The notes: a model not told the origin generated them from the letters alone. A stretch of DNA of 33,481 nt from Hyphomicrobium sp. (GCF_020852195.1 NZ_JADZBI010000088.1:1-33481); one strand, 5' to 3'; shown: positions 8,493-16,203, numbered from the stretch's first letter. Translations and numbers: made by a program.

Positions 8493-9554
8493 TCAGGAGC
8501 TAGGCCCGGCGTCGAAGCGGACCTTGTCGACCAGCTCGGACGCCTTCTTGCGCAGCTTGGCAATCTCGGACAGCGGGATCGGGTCGGCCTTGAGCTCGCC
8601 CCAGCTCTTGACGAGGTCGGACGTCTTGGCGCCGGCGATCACCGGGTACTCGCCGTTCCGCTCCGCATAGATCTCCTGCGCCTCGGGCGAGGCAAGGTAC
8701 TCGACGAGCTTCACGGCGTTGTCCTTGTTCGGTGCATGCGCGATGAGCGAGGCGCCGGAGACGTTGACGTGGGTGCCGCGGTCCGCCGCGTTCGGGAAGA
8801 TGATGCGCACCGACTCGGCCCACACCTTCTGCTCCGGGTTCTTGAGCATCGCCGCCATGTAGTAAGTGTTGGAGATGGCGAGGTCGCAGAGACCGGCGTG
8901 GATATCGCGCACGCCCTCGCGGTCGCCACCGGCCGGCTTGCGGGCCAGGTTGTCGCGCAGTCCCTTGAGCCAGGCTTCCGCCTTCTCCTCGCCGTCATGG
9001 GCAATGATCGAAGCGATGAGCGCGATGTTGTAGGTATGCTGGCCGGAGCGGACGCAGATCTTGCCCTTCCATTTCGGGTCGGCAAGCTCCTCGTAGGTGA
9101 TCTGGTCCTGCTGCACGCGCTCCTTCGAAGCGTAAACCACGCGCGCGCGCCGCGTAAGCGCCACCCAGTGTCCCTCGGGATCGCGTAGCGCGGCGTCGAC
9201 GGACTCCTCGATGACCTTGGACGTCAGCGGCTGCGTGATGCCGGCTTCCTTGGCGCGGATAAGCAGGCCGGAATCCGGCGTGAGCAGGATGTCCGCCGGG
9301 CTGTTGCGGCCCTCGGCTGCGATGCGCTCGATGAGGCCGTCCCGGGAATAGATGACGTTGACTTTGATTCCCGTCTCTTTCTCGAAGGTCTTGAAGATCG
9401 GGTCAGTGAGGCCCGGCTCGCGATAGGAGTAGACGTTCACCTCCCCTGCGGCGCGCGCCTCCAGGCTCGGGGCGGCAAGCAGGGCCAGTGCAGCAAGCAT
9501 CGGCGACGCCAGCGCAAGCGCCGTGCCGCGAAGGGTGGATCGAGAGACACTCAT
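8493..9554 (-). CDS. fbpA: Ferric iron ABC transporter substrate-binding protein (FbpA type)
   Basis: A 353-aa periplasmic binding protein of the FbpA/FutA/IdiA class. The N-terminal signal peptide runs through an Ala/Leu-rich stretch to about residue 35 (SLEARA). The mature start EVNVYSYREPGLTDPIFKTF is diagnostic, as is the iron-ligand tyrosine pair in ISNTYYMAAML around residue 230. Later segments KDNAVKLVEYLASPEAQEIYAE and NGEYPVI are also family-typical. It captures Fe3+ and delivers it to the permease encoded next. Upstream, 220 bp separate it from the histidine kinase gene on the same strand and must hold its promoter; I saw no clear Fur, Irr or RirA box there. Confidence 0.93.
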   Translation of the reverse strand: MSVSRSTLRGTALALASPMLAALALLAAPSLEARAAGEVNVYSYREPGLTDPIFKTFEKETGIKVNVIYSRDGLIERIAAEGRNSPADILLTPDSGLLIRAKEAGITQPLTSKVIEESVDAALRDPEGHWVALTRRARVVYASKERVQQDQITYEELADPKWKGKICVRSGQHTYNIALIASIIAHDGEEKAEAWLKGLRDNLARKPAGGDREGVRDIHAGLCDLAISNTYYMAAMLKNPEQKVWAESVRIIFPNAADRGTHVNVSGASLIAHAPNKDNAVKLVEYLASPEAQEIYAERNGEYPVIAGAKTSDLVKSWGELKADPIPLSEIAKLRKKASELVDKVRFDAGPSS

Positions 9555-9774
9555 GGGTCGTTCTCCAATAATCGGGGGTCAAGGTCCCGCTATCGGCTGG
9601 CCATCGCGTGTGCAACGGGGGTTTCTCGCGATCGAGCCTGCAAGACGCGCCGTCCATAGAGCAGCACGCGATAACTACGTCAAGAAAGTCAACAATTGTC
9701 GGCGGCGTCTGACGCACTTCCACAATTCTGCAATATTGGCTGCCCGCTATCCCGTGGCGGAGGGGGGCAGCCGT

Positions 9775-11091
9775 TCAGACCGGGACCACCCGATCCTTTG
9801 CGAAGAAGATCGACGCCGATGTGCCCTTGCCGGGTGTGCTCTCGATGACGAGTTCCGCTCCGTTGGCCGCGGCGAGGGCCTGCACCAGAGGAAGGCCAAG
9901 GCCCAGGCCCAGCCCGTCCGCTGCGCCGCGTGCCCCCGGCCGTGGGCACTGGTCTGGCGCGCGCAGCCGCTCGAGCTCGCGATGCGGGAGACCGGGCCCG
10001 GTATCCGAGACGGCGATCACGAGCGGCCCCTCCCCGTTGTAATGCGCGCCGACTGTCACGTGCCCTCCGTGCTGCGTGAACTTGAGCGCGTTGGTCACGA
10101 GGTTGAACACCATCTGCCGGAGGCTGGTCGCGTCTGCGATGACATGCGGCAGGCGGGGGGTGAGGTCGAGCGTGAGCGCGATGCCGGCCGCTTCGGCCAG
10201 CGGGCCGAGCTGGGAGACCAGCGCCTGCAGCACGTCTCCGACATCGATCTCGGCAAAGGCGAGGTCGCGCGCAGCGTCCGTCTCCACGCGGCTATCGGCG
10301 AGCATGCGGTCGATGAGCCGCAGCACGTGCTGCGCGCTGCCGTAAATGTCGCTCGCGTAGCCGACGTAGCGCGCGCCCCCGAGCGGCCCGAAGCGCTCGT
10401 CCTTCATGATCTCCGCCGCGGCGGCGATGGCGGCAACCGGCGTCTTGAGCTCGTGGGCGAGGCTGGCGCTGACGGACACCGGCAAGAAAGGCTCGGCGTG
10501 GGCCGGATTCGTTGCGCGGGTCGGCCCGGCCCCCTCGGACGGAGCGGCAGAACCGGAGGCGCCTGCGTCGTCGGGCGGCTGCGCCCTTTTGCCCACGCTG
10601 GTTCGCCGTTCGGGCTGGGCGCCTGTCATTTGGCCCTCGCGGATGCGCCGCGCGATCTCCTTGAGCTTGGCGTCATCGCCGGTGAAGGGCGCAGGTGGCC
10701 CCGCAGTACGAGGCACCGTCGCCCCGGATGCGTCCGACAGCGCGGTGACGACGGCAAGGCTGTGGGGCGCCGCGCCGAGAATCTCGACGCGGCAGCGGAG
10801 GGAGACGGCACCGTCCCGGCCCCAGAGCACCAGGCGCTCCGCTGCGGCGCTGTCCCGGCCAGGCGCCGCGGCGAGGCTGCGCAACCGGGCCAACGCCGGC
10901 ATGCTCGCATCGAGCAACGGCGGCGCACCGTCGTCCTCGAGGCCGAGCAGCACGCTTCCGGCCGCACTGGCAGCGAGGATGCGCCCGCCAGCGATGTCGA
11001 TCATCCACGCGGCGCGACCGCCGGCCTCAAGCTGGGAGAGTGCCAGCGCGGGCAGGTCTTCGGCAAACGCCTTGATGTGCGCCCGTTTCAT
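9775..11091 (-). CDS. Sensor histidine kinase (orphan, soluble)
   Basis: A 438-aa kinase with no transmembrane helix, hence cytoplasmic. Residues 20-120 look like a PAS-type sensory domain (AAWMIDIAGGRILAASAAG). The dimerisation/phosphoacceptor domain has the H-box SLAHELKTPVAAI with His213. The ATPase domain shows the N-box around 330-334 (NLVTNALK), G1 box DTGPGLP at 363-369 and G2 box GLGLGLGLPLV near 393-403. The Pro/Ala-rich linker at 155-200 is low complexity. No response regulator gene is adjacent, so the partner and signal are unknown. Starting ATG 11091 is followed by MKRAHIKAFAEDLPALALSQ. The gene faces away from the tRNA-His promoter region on its upstream side. Confidence 0.88.
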   Translation of the reverse strand: MKRAHIKAFAEDLPALALSQLEAGGRAAWMIDIAGGRILAASAAGSVLLGLEDDGAPPLLDASMPALARLRSLAAAPGRDSAAAERLVLWGRDGAVSLRCRVEILGAAPHSLAVVTALSDASGATVPRTAGPPAPFTGDDAKLKEIARRIREGQMTGAQPERRTSVGKRAQPPDDAGASGSAAPSEGAGPTRATNPAHAEPFLPVSVSASLAHELKTPVAAIAAAAEIMKDERFGPLGGARYVGYASDIYGSAQHVLRLIDRMLADSRVETDAARDLAFAEIDVGDVLQALVSQLGPLAEAAGIALTLDLTPRLPHVIADATSLRQMVFNLVTNALKFTQHGGHVTVGAHYNGEGPLVIAVSDTGPGLPHRELERLRAPDQCPRPGARGAADGLGLGLGLPLVQALAAANGAELVIESTPGKGTSASIFFAKDRVVPV

Positions 11092-11270
11092 GGGCGGAGC
11101 TTAGAGCATGATCGCTCCGGCCCAAACTCCGTTGCAGGACCAGCCCTTAACCCGATGAGGAAAAGTGTGAATTTGCCCGCCGGCTGCGCCCTGGCGACGG
11201 GCGAGCCTGCCGTGCGGTATCGAGTGCGGAAGGAGCGTCCGTCGGCCTGGCTGGAGCCTAGCAATGAGGG

Positions 11271-11299
11271 TTGCAGCCGAGGGGCGGCGCTTCTATAAG
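11271..11299 (+). promoter_or_regulatory. Candidate original promoter of tRNA-His, now reading into the element
   Basis: TTGCAG at 11271-11276 and TATAAG at 11294-11299 are separated by exactly 17 bp, a good sigma-70-type match in an otherwise GC-rich stretch. The direction is toward the orphaned tRNA-His 5' half at 11373. After integration, transcripts from here would run through the half-tRNA into the integrase gene. The assignment is inferred from sequence pattern and position. Confidence 0.5.
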
Positions 11300-11369
11300 C
11301 TGCATCTCCTCGGCGGCGAGGCGATCCGGTTTTGCGTCACCGGCGTCGGCGCGCGAGTGAGCTCACGAA

Positions 11370-11413
11370 TAAGCCGCCTTAGCTCAGTTGGTTAGAGCGC
11401 TAGATTGTGGATC
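11370..11413 (+). repeat. Left attachment site (attL): orphaned 5' half of tRNA-His
   Basis: These 44 bp are identical to 30821-30864. They comprise 3 bp of leader and tRNA-His from its first base through the anticodon GTG and into the 3' strand of the anticodon stem. After base 11413 the sequence diverges completely, so this is a relic that cannot fold as a tRNA. Confidence 0.92.
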
Positions 11414-11423
11414 ACGCTCCACA

Positions 11424-11441
11424 GAAAACATTGATGTTTTC
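11424..11441. repeat. Inverted repeat next to attL
   Basis: GAAAACAT (11424-11431) and ATGTTTTC (11434-11441) form a perfect 8-bp inverted repeat with a 2-bp spacer, 11 bp inside the element. It is AT-rich in GC-rich surroundings and could be a protein-binding site for the integrase or a regulator. It lacks the G+C stem expected of a terminator. Confidence 0.45.
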
Positions 11442-11551
11442 GGCTTCGCTCAGTGTCGCGCCAGGACGGGTTAATAAGCAAGGAATTTCATGTTGTTGTA
11501 GCCGTCAATTCACGTCAGCGCGCGACATGATCAGGCGTGACGCGACGTAAC

Positions 11552-11573
11552 CAGCAGTGACAGGGCAGTGACG
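11552..11573 (+). promoter_or_regulatory. Left-end CAGTGAC tandem pair (probable integrase/excisionase arm sites)
   Basis: Heptamer CAGTGAC occurs at 11555-11561 and 11566-11572, spaced 11 bp (one helical turn). The 22-bp block is repeated exactly at 30748-30769 near the other end of the element. Placement 139 bp from the core site and directly before the integrase gene fits arm-type recombinase or directionality-factor binding sites. Confidence 0.6.
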
Positions 11574-11578
11574 GGGAA

Positions 11579-12832
11579 TTGCCTAGCTGCTATGTCGAGC
11601 ACATGCAGAAGCTCGCTGACAATGACCGCGCGATACGCGGCTGCCGACCGAAATGGGGCCAGACGCGCACTCGTTGGACGATAGACGGCCGCAAGGGCCT
11701 CTATGTAGATGTCAGCGTGAAGCCGAACGCGCCGACCGACGAGACGCAACGCGAGCGCGATGACTTCCGCCGCGTCTATTATTGGCGCGATCAGCGCAAG
11801 GGCGGCGGTTTTGTCCGCCTTGACGACGTAGAGCGTCTTTCGCTCGCCCAGGCGTGGAAGTCGGCAACCGACCGCGCTGCGAATGTAACGCTGCGCGGCC
11901 GCCGCGCGGGCCGCGTCACCTTCGGCAGCCTATTTGACGACTGGCTGAAGCGCCACGCAAAGCCAAACAAAAAGAGCTGGGAAGCCGACGATGCGCTTTA
12001 CAAGCGGCACATCAAAAAGCACCTGGGGAATGCAGTCGTCAGTGAGCTTAAGCGCGGTGACTATGTTGATGTTCTCGACAAGATTGCCCGAGTGGCGAGC
12101 GGCATCCAGGCCAACAGGTCACAGGCGCTCATAACCGCGGTGCTCAATTGGGCCGTGGCTGAGGACAAGATTGACGATCACCCCGCGCGCGGCATCAGGA
12201 AGCGCGCCAAAGAGAAGTCGCGCGACCGCGTGTTGTCGGCCGACGAGATCAAGAAATGGTGGGTTGCTTTGGACGAGCAGGCGACGCCACGGATGGCGCG
12301 TCTGTTGCGACTTCTCTTGCTGACGGGCGTGCGTCTCTCCGAGGCATGCGGGATGGCGCGCGCTGAGATACAGGGTGATCTTTGGGAGATCCCCGGCGAG
12401 CGCACCAAGAGCGGCTTGCCGCATGTCGTGCCGCTCGCGCAAACCGCGGCCGAGATCGTTGCCGCGGCCATCGCCGAAGCAGGCGAGTCCGCGTTCGTAT
12501 TTCCCGCATTCGATCGCCACCGCATGATGGAACAGGCGGTCACGCGCCACGCCCCTGATCGTGCGTATGCGCGCATCGCGGTCAAACTCGAATTCGTTGA
12601 CACGGACGGAAAGCCGAACACCGGCATTCATGACTTGCGGCGCACGATGGCGACCAATCTGGGGCGGCTCGGCATCTCAACCGAGATGATCGACCGCGTG
12701 CAAGGCCGTGGCGCGCGCGGGAGCAAGGTAAGCGGCATCTATAACCGCCACGAATACCTTGCCGAGCGTCGCGACGCGTTAGAGTGCTGGGAGCGCGAGG
12801 TGCGGCGGATTGTGGGGCAGAAGCCGACGTAG
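11579..12832 (+). CDS. int: Tyrosine recombinase (P4-type integrase) of the element
   Basis: A 417-aa site-specific recombinase, expected to integrate the element at tRNA-His. The N-terminal arm-binding region includes RWTIDGRKGLYVDV; a SAM-like core-binding domain spans about 115-205 (TFGSLFDDWLKRHAKPNKKSW onward). The catalytic domain has Arg in LLLTGVRLSEACGM, Lys in ERTKSGLPHVVPL, the His-x-x-Arg box in GIHDLRRTMAT and the Tyr nucleophile in VSGIYNRHEYL. The usual second His of this family, in an LNH-type motif before the Tyr, seems replaced by VQGRG. The start is TTG 11579, preceded closely by GGGG, or ATG 11603; I cannot decide. A perfect 37-bp hairpin follows the stop codon. Confidence 0.92.
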   Translation: MPSCYVEHMQKLADNDRAIRGCRPKWGQTRTRWTIDGRKGLYVDVSVKPNAPTDETQRERDDFRRVYYWRDQRKGGGFVRLDDVERLSLAQAWKSATDRAANVTLRGRRAGRVTFGSLFDDWLKRHAKPNKKSWEADDALYKRHIKKHLGNAVVSELKRGDYVDVLDKIARVASGIQANRSQALITAVLNWAVAEDKIDDHPARGIRKRAKEKSRDRVLSADEIKKWWVALDEQATPRMARLLRLLLLTGVRLSEACGMARAEIQGDLWEIPGERTKSGLPHVVPLAQTAAEIVAAAIAEAGESAFVFPAFDRHRMMEQAVTRHAPDRAYARIAVKLEFVDTDGKPNTGIHDLRRTMATNLGRLGISTEMIDRVQGRGARGSKVSGIYNRHEYLAERRDALECWEREVRRIVGQKPT

Positions 12833-12836
12833 CTCA

Positions 12837-12873
12837 TGCTTGTAGCGCGCGGCGCTGCCGCGCGCTACAAGCA
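12837..12873. promoter_or_regulatory. Perfect 37-bp hairpin downstream of int
   Basis: A 17-bp perfect stem (12837-12853 with 12857-12873) enclosing only GCT starts 5 bp after the integrase stop. The core is very GC-rich. No T-tract follows, so it is not a standard intrinsic terminator. It could end or protect int mRNA, or be a binding site or replication structure. Confidence 0.6.
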
Positions 12874-12987
12874 GCGGCCACAGACGCGATGCGACGTGCT
12901 GAATTCCGCGGATAAGTGCACACAGTTGTTTGATCAGCCAGCAGAGCGCGCGTAGCCTTGCATCTTAGGCAAGGATTGGCGGGCAGC

Positions 12988-13323
12988 ATGCTCAGTTCCA
13001 GTGACTTCGATAGAGTGCAGGGGCACTTCGCGAGCCAAGCACAGGTGCTCAAGCGCTATCAGTGGGGATCAATCGCGGTCGCCGTCGTAGCGCTGGCGTT
13101 TCTCGCCTACGAACCCTCAACGTTGGCCATGGTCGCGTTTGTGGTCGGGTTCGTCTACTGGCGGGACACACGTAATCGGCAGCAGGCGCTGGAACGCGCC
13201 GTGCTCGAGGCGCCCATTCTCATGCAACTCGCAGACAAGGTGGATCGTATTGCAGGCCAATCCGAACCGCGCGCCAATCCCATTAAAGAGTATCTGGCGA
13301 GCCGTCAGAGCGGCGGCGGTTGA
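12988..13323 (+). CDS. Small membrane protein, unknown function
   Basis: A 111-aa protein starting at ATG 12988 (GGCGGG upstream). Two short hydrophobic segments at about residues 27-41 (GSIAVAVVALAFLAY) and 45-58 (LAMVAFVVGFVYW) form a helical hairpin, leaving an N-terminal polar arm and a charged C-terminal tail (RDTRNRQQALERAV ... LADKVDRIAGQ). No family is recognised. It is convergent with the second recombinase gene: its stop ends at 13323 and the other stop begins at 13324. Holin-like, inhibitory or structural roles are all possible; nothing in the sequence decides. Confidence 0.65.
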   Translation: MLSSSDFDRVQGHFASQAQVLKRYQWGSIAVAVVALAFLAYEPSTLAMVAFVVGFVYWRDTRNRQQALERAVLEAPILMQLADKVDRIAGQSEPRANPIKEYLASRQSGGG

Positions 13324-14307
13324 TCAGCCCCGCCCCCGTTTCCCCGCCAACAGCGCAGCCGGATTCACCTTGAACAGCTCGGCTTCCTTCACGTATTCCC
13401 GCACCATGTTCACTGATGCGTGCCCCGACTGGCGCGCCAGCGCCAGCACGTCGAGTCCGTTGTTGGCAGCGTCAACGAGGAAGCCGCGGCGCAGCGCGTG
13501 GCCAGAGAAATCATCGCCCAAACGCGCTTTCACAATCGCGTTGATTGAGTGGCCGCTGATGCGACCGCCAACCTTGCCGTGGCGGTTGATCTGCCGGAAC
13601 AACGCGCCCTCGGCAATGCCGGCCGCCTGCATCCATGCCTGTACGGCTTCAACCGCGCAGGGTTCGCAACCGTAGGGCACGGCGTAACTCTCCTCGCCGC
13701 CTTCCTGATTTGTCTTTGACACGTTCAGGCGGATCACAAGCCCCTCTTTAACGAACTCGACATGGCCCGCGGCGCCGTCAGTGAGTGCCGACGTTACGTC
13801 TAGGCCGGCAAGCTCGCTGCGCCGACGCGCTGCCCAGAAGCCCAACAGGATGATTGCCCGGTCGCGCAGCCCGCGCAGATCATCCCCGAACTCGGGGAGC
13901 GTGGCGTCCAGCACTTCGCGCGTCGCGGCCTTGGCCTTCCTGGGCTTGCGCTTGTTGAGCCGACGCACGCCGTCCATGACGCCCTCATAGAGCGACGTGT
14001 CGAAGCCGACGCCGGCGTGCCGGTGCGCATGAACAATGGCCGCGAGATGTGTGTTGATCGTGCTGGGGGCAAGCCCCCTGCGCTTCAGGCTCGCGAGGTA
14101 CGCTTTGACGTGCTGCGGCTCGGCTGGCATGGGCCGCGCGCCGCGCGGCGCGCACCATTCCATGAAGGCCGCGAAGCACCGTCCGTATAACCTGCGTGTT
14201 GAGTCCGCTCGGGCACCCCGTAGCAACTCGCGCACCTCCTCAACCTCATGCTCTGCAAGCAGGTTGTAAGGGCCGTCATTCTGCAGTGCCAGCGTGTTCA
14301 TTCTCAA
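13324..14307 (-). CDS. Second tyrosine recombinase (XerC/D-like)
   Basis: A 327-aa recombinase, unrelated in detail to the element's P4-type integrase. The core-binding domain spans about residues 16-115 (ADSTRRLYGRCFAAFMEWC). The catalytic domain keeps every expected residue: Arg162 in AARRRSELAGL, Lys198 in VSKTNQ, His270 and Arg273 in GHALRRG, His296 in QSGHASVN and Tyr305 in MVREYV. It should be active. Proteins of this short type often act on plasmid dimers, integrons or as a second integrase. The start is probably ATG 14301 (MNTLALQN) or ATG 14307. Two recombinases of different type in one 19-kb element suggest either a composite history or a dedicated dimer-resolution or DNA-inversion function. 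Confidence 0.9.
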   Translation of the reverse strand: MRMNTLALQNDGPYNLLAEHEVEEVRELLRGARADSTRRLYGRCFAAFMEWCAPRGARPMPAEPQHVKAYLASLKRRGLAPSTINTHLAAIVHAHRHAGVGFDTSLYEGVMDGVRRLNKRKPRKAKAATREVLDATLPEFGDDLRGLRDRAIILLGFWAARRRSELAGLDVTSALTDGAAGHVEFVKEGLVIRLNVSKTNQEGGEESYAVPYGCEPCAVEAVQAWMQAAGIAEGALFRQINRHGKVGGRISGHSINAIVKARLGDDFSGHALRRGFLVDAANNGLDVLALARQSGHASVNMVREYVKEAELFKVNPAALLAGKRGRG

Positions 14308-14974
14308 TCCCCCGATGCTTCTGGATTACGAAGACTTCAATTTGCGTAAGTCAGAATCAGGGGTGTTGTCGAGTGGAATTTCTGTTGCTGCTGCGCCCCA
14401 AAACCAACGAAGCGCCGACACGGTTTCCCGTATCAGCGCCTCTGAGTCACACGGGTGATGCAGCGCCCTGCCGGCTCGATAACGGAGTCAGGTGACAACT
14501 GTTCCGCGCAACCCCCGCTGCAGAATCCGAAACCCCCACTCGCCTGTGGCCAGCTGTACGAAGTACCGCCAGCCACCAGCACGCAGCAGCGCGCGCCCAC
14601 ACGGTGCACGTCGTCGGCGCCGGCAGCAGCTGGCGCAGCATACGGCGCACGGGGCGGCCGGGGGCGTCGCGCGAAGGGACCCGGCGCGGCCGGGGTGCCG
14701 GCGGACCCGCCCCCGGGCTTGAGCCCAAGGGAACCCATCTCGATGGAACTGCACGGGTACCAGATACCAGCGCGCTCACGCATAGGGCGCAGACTCGGGA
14801 GGGGTGGCGGGTTCTTGCCGACGAAATGCGAGTGGGAGACGCGGGCGCAGAAAATTTTCTGGGAAATTTTACTGGGTCGCTTGTAGGCGCAGTGGACAAG
14901 TCTCGGAAACCGTTGCGACACGCAGCTGGCGCGCACTACCCATTGTGATGAGTTCAAGCAGGGTGTGACCCCCA
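14308..14974. other. 667-bp region without a convincing gene; structured and compositionally split
   Basis: This is the longest apparently non-coding stretch of the element. Its middle (about 14590-14730) is extremely GC-rich with runs such as CCCGCCCCCGGG and the near-palindrome GGGCTTGAGCCC. Near 14851-14876 it switches to AT-rich direct repeats AAATTTTCTGGG and AAATTTTACTGGG. Frames open here (for example 14455-14886 plus, or 14488-14754 minus) give biased, non-protein-like translations. A replication origin for the nearby primase-helicase, or a structured RNA, are both possible. Confidence 0.4.
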
Positions 14975-15934
14975 ATGGCGAACCCGGCGCATAGAGACTT
15001 CCGCATAGCCACAGCAAACGAGTTCGCTAGGCTAGAACAGCGGTACAACTCGACCTTGTTCCAGCTTTTCAGTATTGACCAAGAGCTTGTCGATCAAATC
15101 GGCGAGTTGTGTGGCGCGCTCACTGTGGGGCATCCGCCATTCCCGATCGCCCTGCATATAGTTGAGTTGAGGGGCTTCAAAGCTCCAAAGGTTGAGATAG
15201 TTCGTAGTCCCTCCAGGCCGGTGACACTCACCGCCAAGTTAGGCGAGCTATCGCTTCCTGATGGAAAGTACCTTTCTATCTGCGCTCCGGTCGTTCACAC
15301 CAATACCGGCACGCAGGAAAAGGAAGCCCGCGAGGCGATTGCCCGCTCACTGGGGTTGTTTGTTGCCTCACTCGGGCGAGGCTTCCTCATTGGTAGAGCG
15401 GCAGAGTTCGTCGTTGCCGCCGGAGATGAGCTTCGGCAATCGTTCATCAGCGACGCGATCCGCGCGCCTCAGGCGTGGGACTTCGCGCGATGGGGGCACT
15501 CAACTGACTTATCAGACCTTGCGAAGGCCATTGAACTGTCCGACGCCGATTTGCGGAGTCGGATTGCTTACGGTGCATCGATCTTTGGTCGCGCGGCGCT
15601 CGAGCATGACGATACCTTTAGATTCACGCTTTATTGGTTGGCTTTGGAGGTCATCGCCGATGGTGGAGAAAAGGAAGTCACAGGCCACCTCGCGAACGCC
15701 TACAACATCGATTTGAAGGCCGTTCGCGATGGTTTGGAATTGCGGCATTGCATACGGATGCGAGCGGATCTTTTTCACAAGGGCCAGCCGCCGCAACTAA
15801 CGCCGCGTACAGAACGCCTTTTGCAGGGGTTCTTTTTGGATCTTCTCCGCTACGAGCTCGGTTTGCCCTGTAACAGGCTTGTTGAGCAGTTGATTGCATC
15901 GGAGGCCCGCACGGCAAGTGCGGGGATGCCGTAA
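14975..15934 (+). CDS. HEPN-like protein (Apea-type), putative ribonuclease
   Basis: A 319-aa soluble protein. The C-terminal third resembles the HEPN helical bundle of the Apea group. A helix with FTLYWLALEVIADG is followed by RMRADLFHKG, in which Arg263 and His268 make the R-x4-H motif of catalytic HEPN RNases, and then a closing helix, ERLLQGFFLDLLRYELGL. The first 190 residues match nothing I recognise and may sense a trigger. HEPN RNases are common effectors in abortive-infection and toxin-antitoxin systems. No nucleotidyltransferase antitoxin gene is adjacent; the gene stands alone. ATG 14975 has only a weak Shine-Dalgarno. The family assignment is by motif and helix pattern, not by search. 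Confidence 0.6.
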   Translation: MANPAHRDFRIATANEFARLEQRYNSTLFQLFSIDQELVDQIGELCGALTVGHPPFPIALHIVELRGFKAPKVEIVRSPSRPVTLTAKLGELSLPDGKYLSICAPVVHTNTGTQEKEAREAIARSLGLFVASLGRGFLIGRAAEFVVAAGDELRQSFISDAIRAPQAWDFARWGHSTDLSDLAKAIELSDADLRSRIAYGASIFGRAALEHDDTFRFTLYWLALEVIADGGEKEVTGHLANAYNIDLKAVRDGLELRHCIRMRADLFHKGQPPQLTPRTERLLQGFFLDLLRYELGLPCNRLVEQLIASEARTASAGMP

Positions 15935-15953
15935 ACATCTGCCCGCCTCCTCA

Positions 15954-15982
15954 CCGAAAACCGCACACCGCTCCTGTACAAT
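15954..15982 (+). promoter_or_regulatory. Candidate promoter for the virion-type operon
   Basis: TACAAT at 15977-15982 matches the sigma-70 -10 box in five of six positions. A poor -35 (CCGAAA, 15954-15959) lies 17 bp before it. It is 33 bp upstream of the TTG start of the 62-aa gene and is the only good -10 box in the 80-bp gap. Confidence 0.35.
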
Positions 15983-16014
15983 GATGCCCACAGCATCAGC
16001 CGCAGGAGCACCTG

Positions 16015-16203
16015 TTGTCCGACAAGGTCAGAACGAACCACCTCCGCCGCCTTGCCCACCGCGCCGGGCTGCGGATCTCCACGCTGAACACGCCCGCCGG
16101 CCGCATCTTCGCCGTGATCGACGGCAGCCGCATTGTCGTGACCTGCGTCGGTTTTGAGGCCGTGTCGCAGCAGCTGGCTGCCCGGCAGCAGGCTGCTGCA
16201 TGA
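16015..16203 (+). CDS. Small basic protein, unknown function
   Basis: A 62-aa protein starting at TTG 16015, chosen because AGGAG at 16004-16008 lies 6 nt upstream. An N-terminal basic helix (RTNHLRRLAHRAGLRISTL) is followed by a beta-rich part (GRIFAVIDGSRIVVTCVGF) and an Ala/Gln tail. It is first in a same-strand run with the amber-split ORF, the 68-aa gene and the 734-aa gene. No family is recognised. Confidence 0.6.
   Translation: MSDKVRTNHLRRLAHRAGLRISTLNTPAGRIFAVIDGSRIVVTCVGFEAVSQQLAARQQAAA

Noticed and set aside
9555-9774. Possible iron-regulator boxes upstream of fbpA
   Set aside because: Stretches such as TCAAGAAAGTCAA resemble iron boxes only loosely; no convincing Fur, Irr or RirA palindrome.
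9523-11298. Long plus-strand open frame opposite the histidine kinase
   Set aside because: No recognisable protein features; the kinase on the other strand has H, N, G1 and G2 boxes.
11370-11413. A second tRNA-His gene at the left end
   Set aside because: Only the 5' half is present; after the anticodon stem the sequence leaves the tRNA entirely, so it is an attachment-site relic.
14455-14886. 143-codon plus-strand ORF (and opposing minus-strand ORFs)
   Set aside because: Low-complexity Pro/Arg/Gly translation on both strands, no binding site; treated as non-coding until homologues say otherwise.
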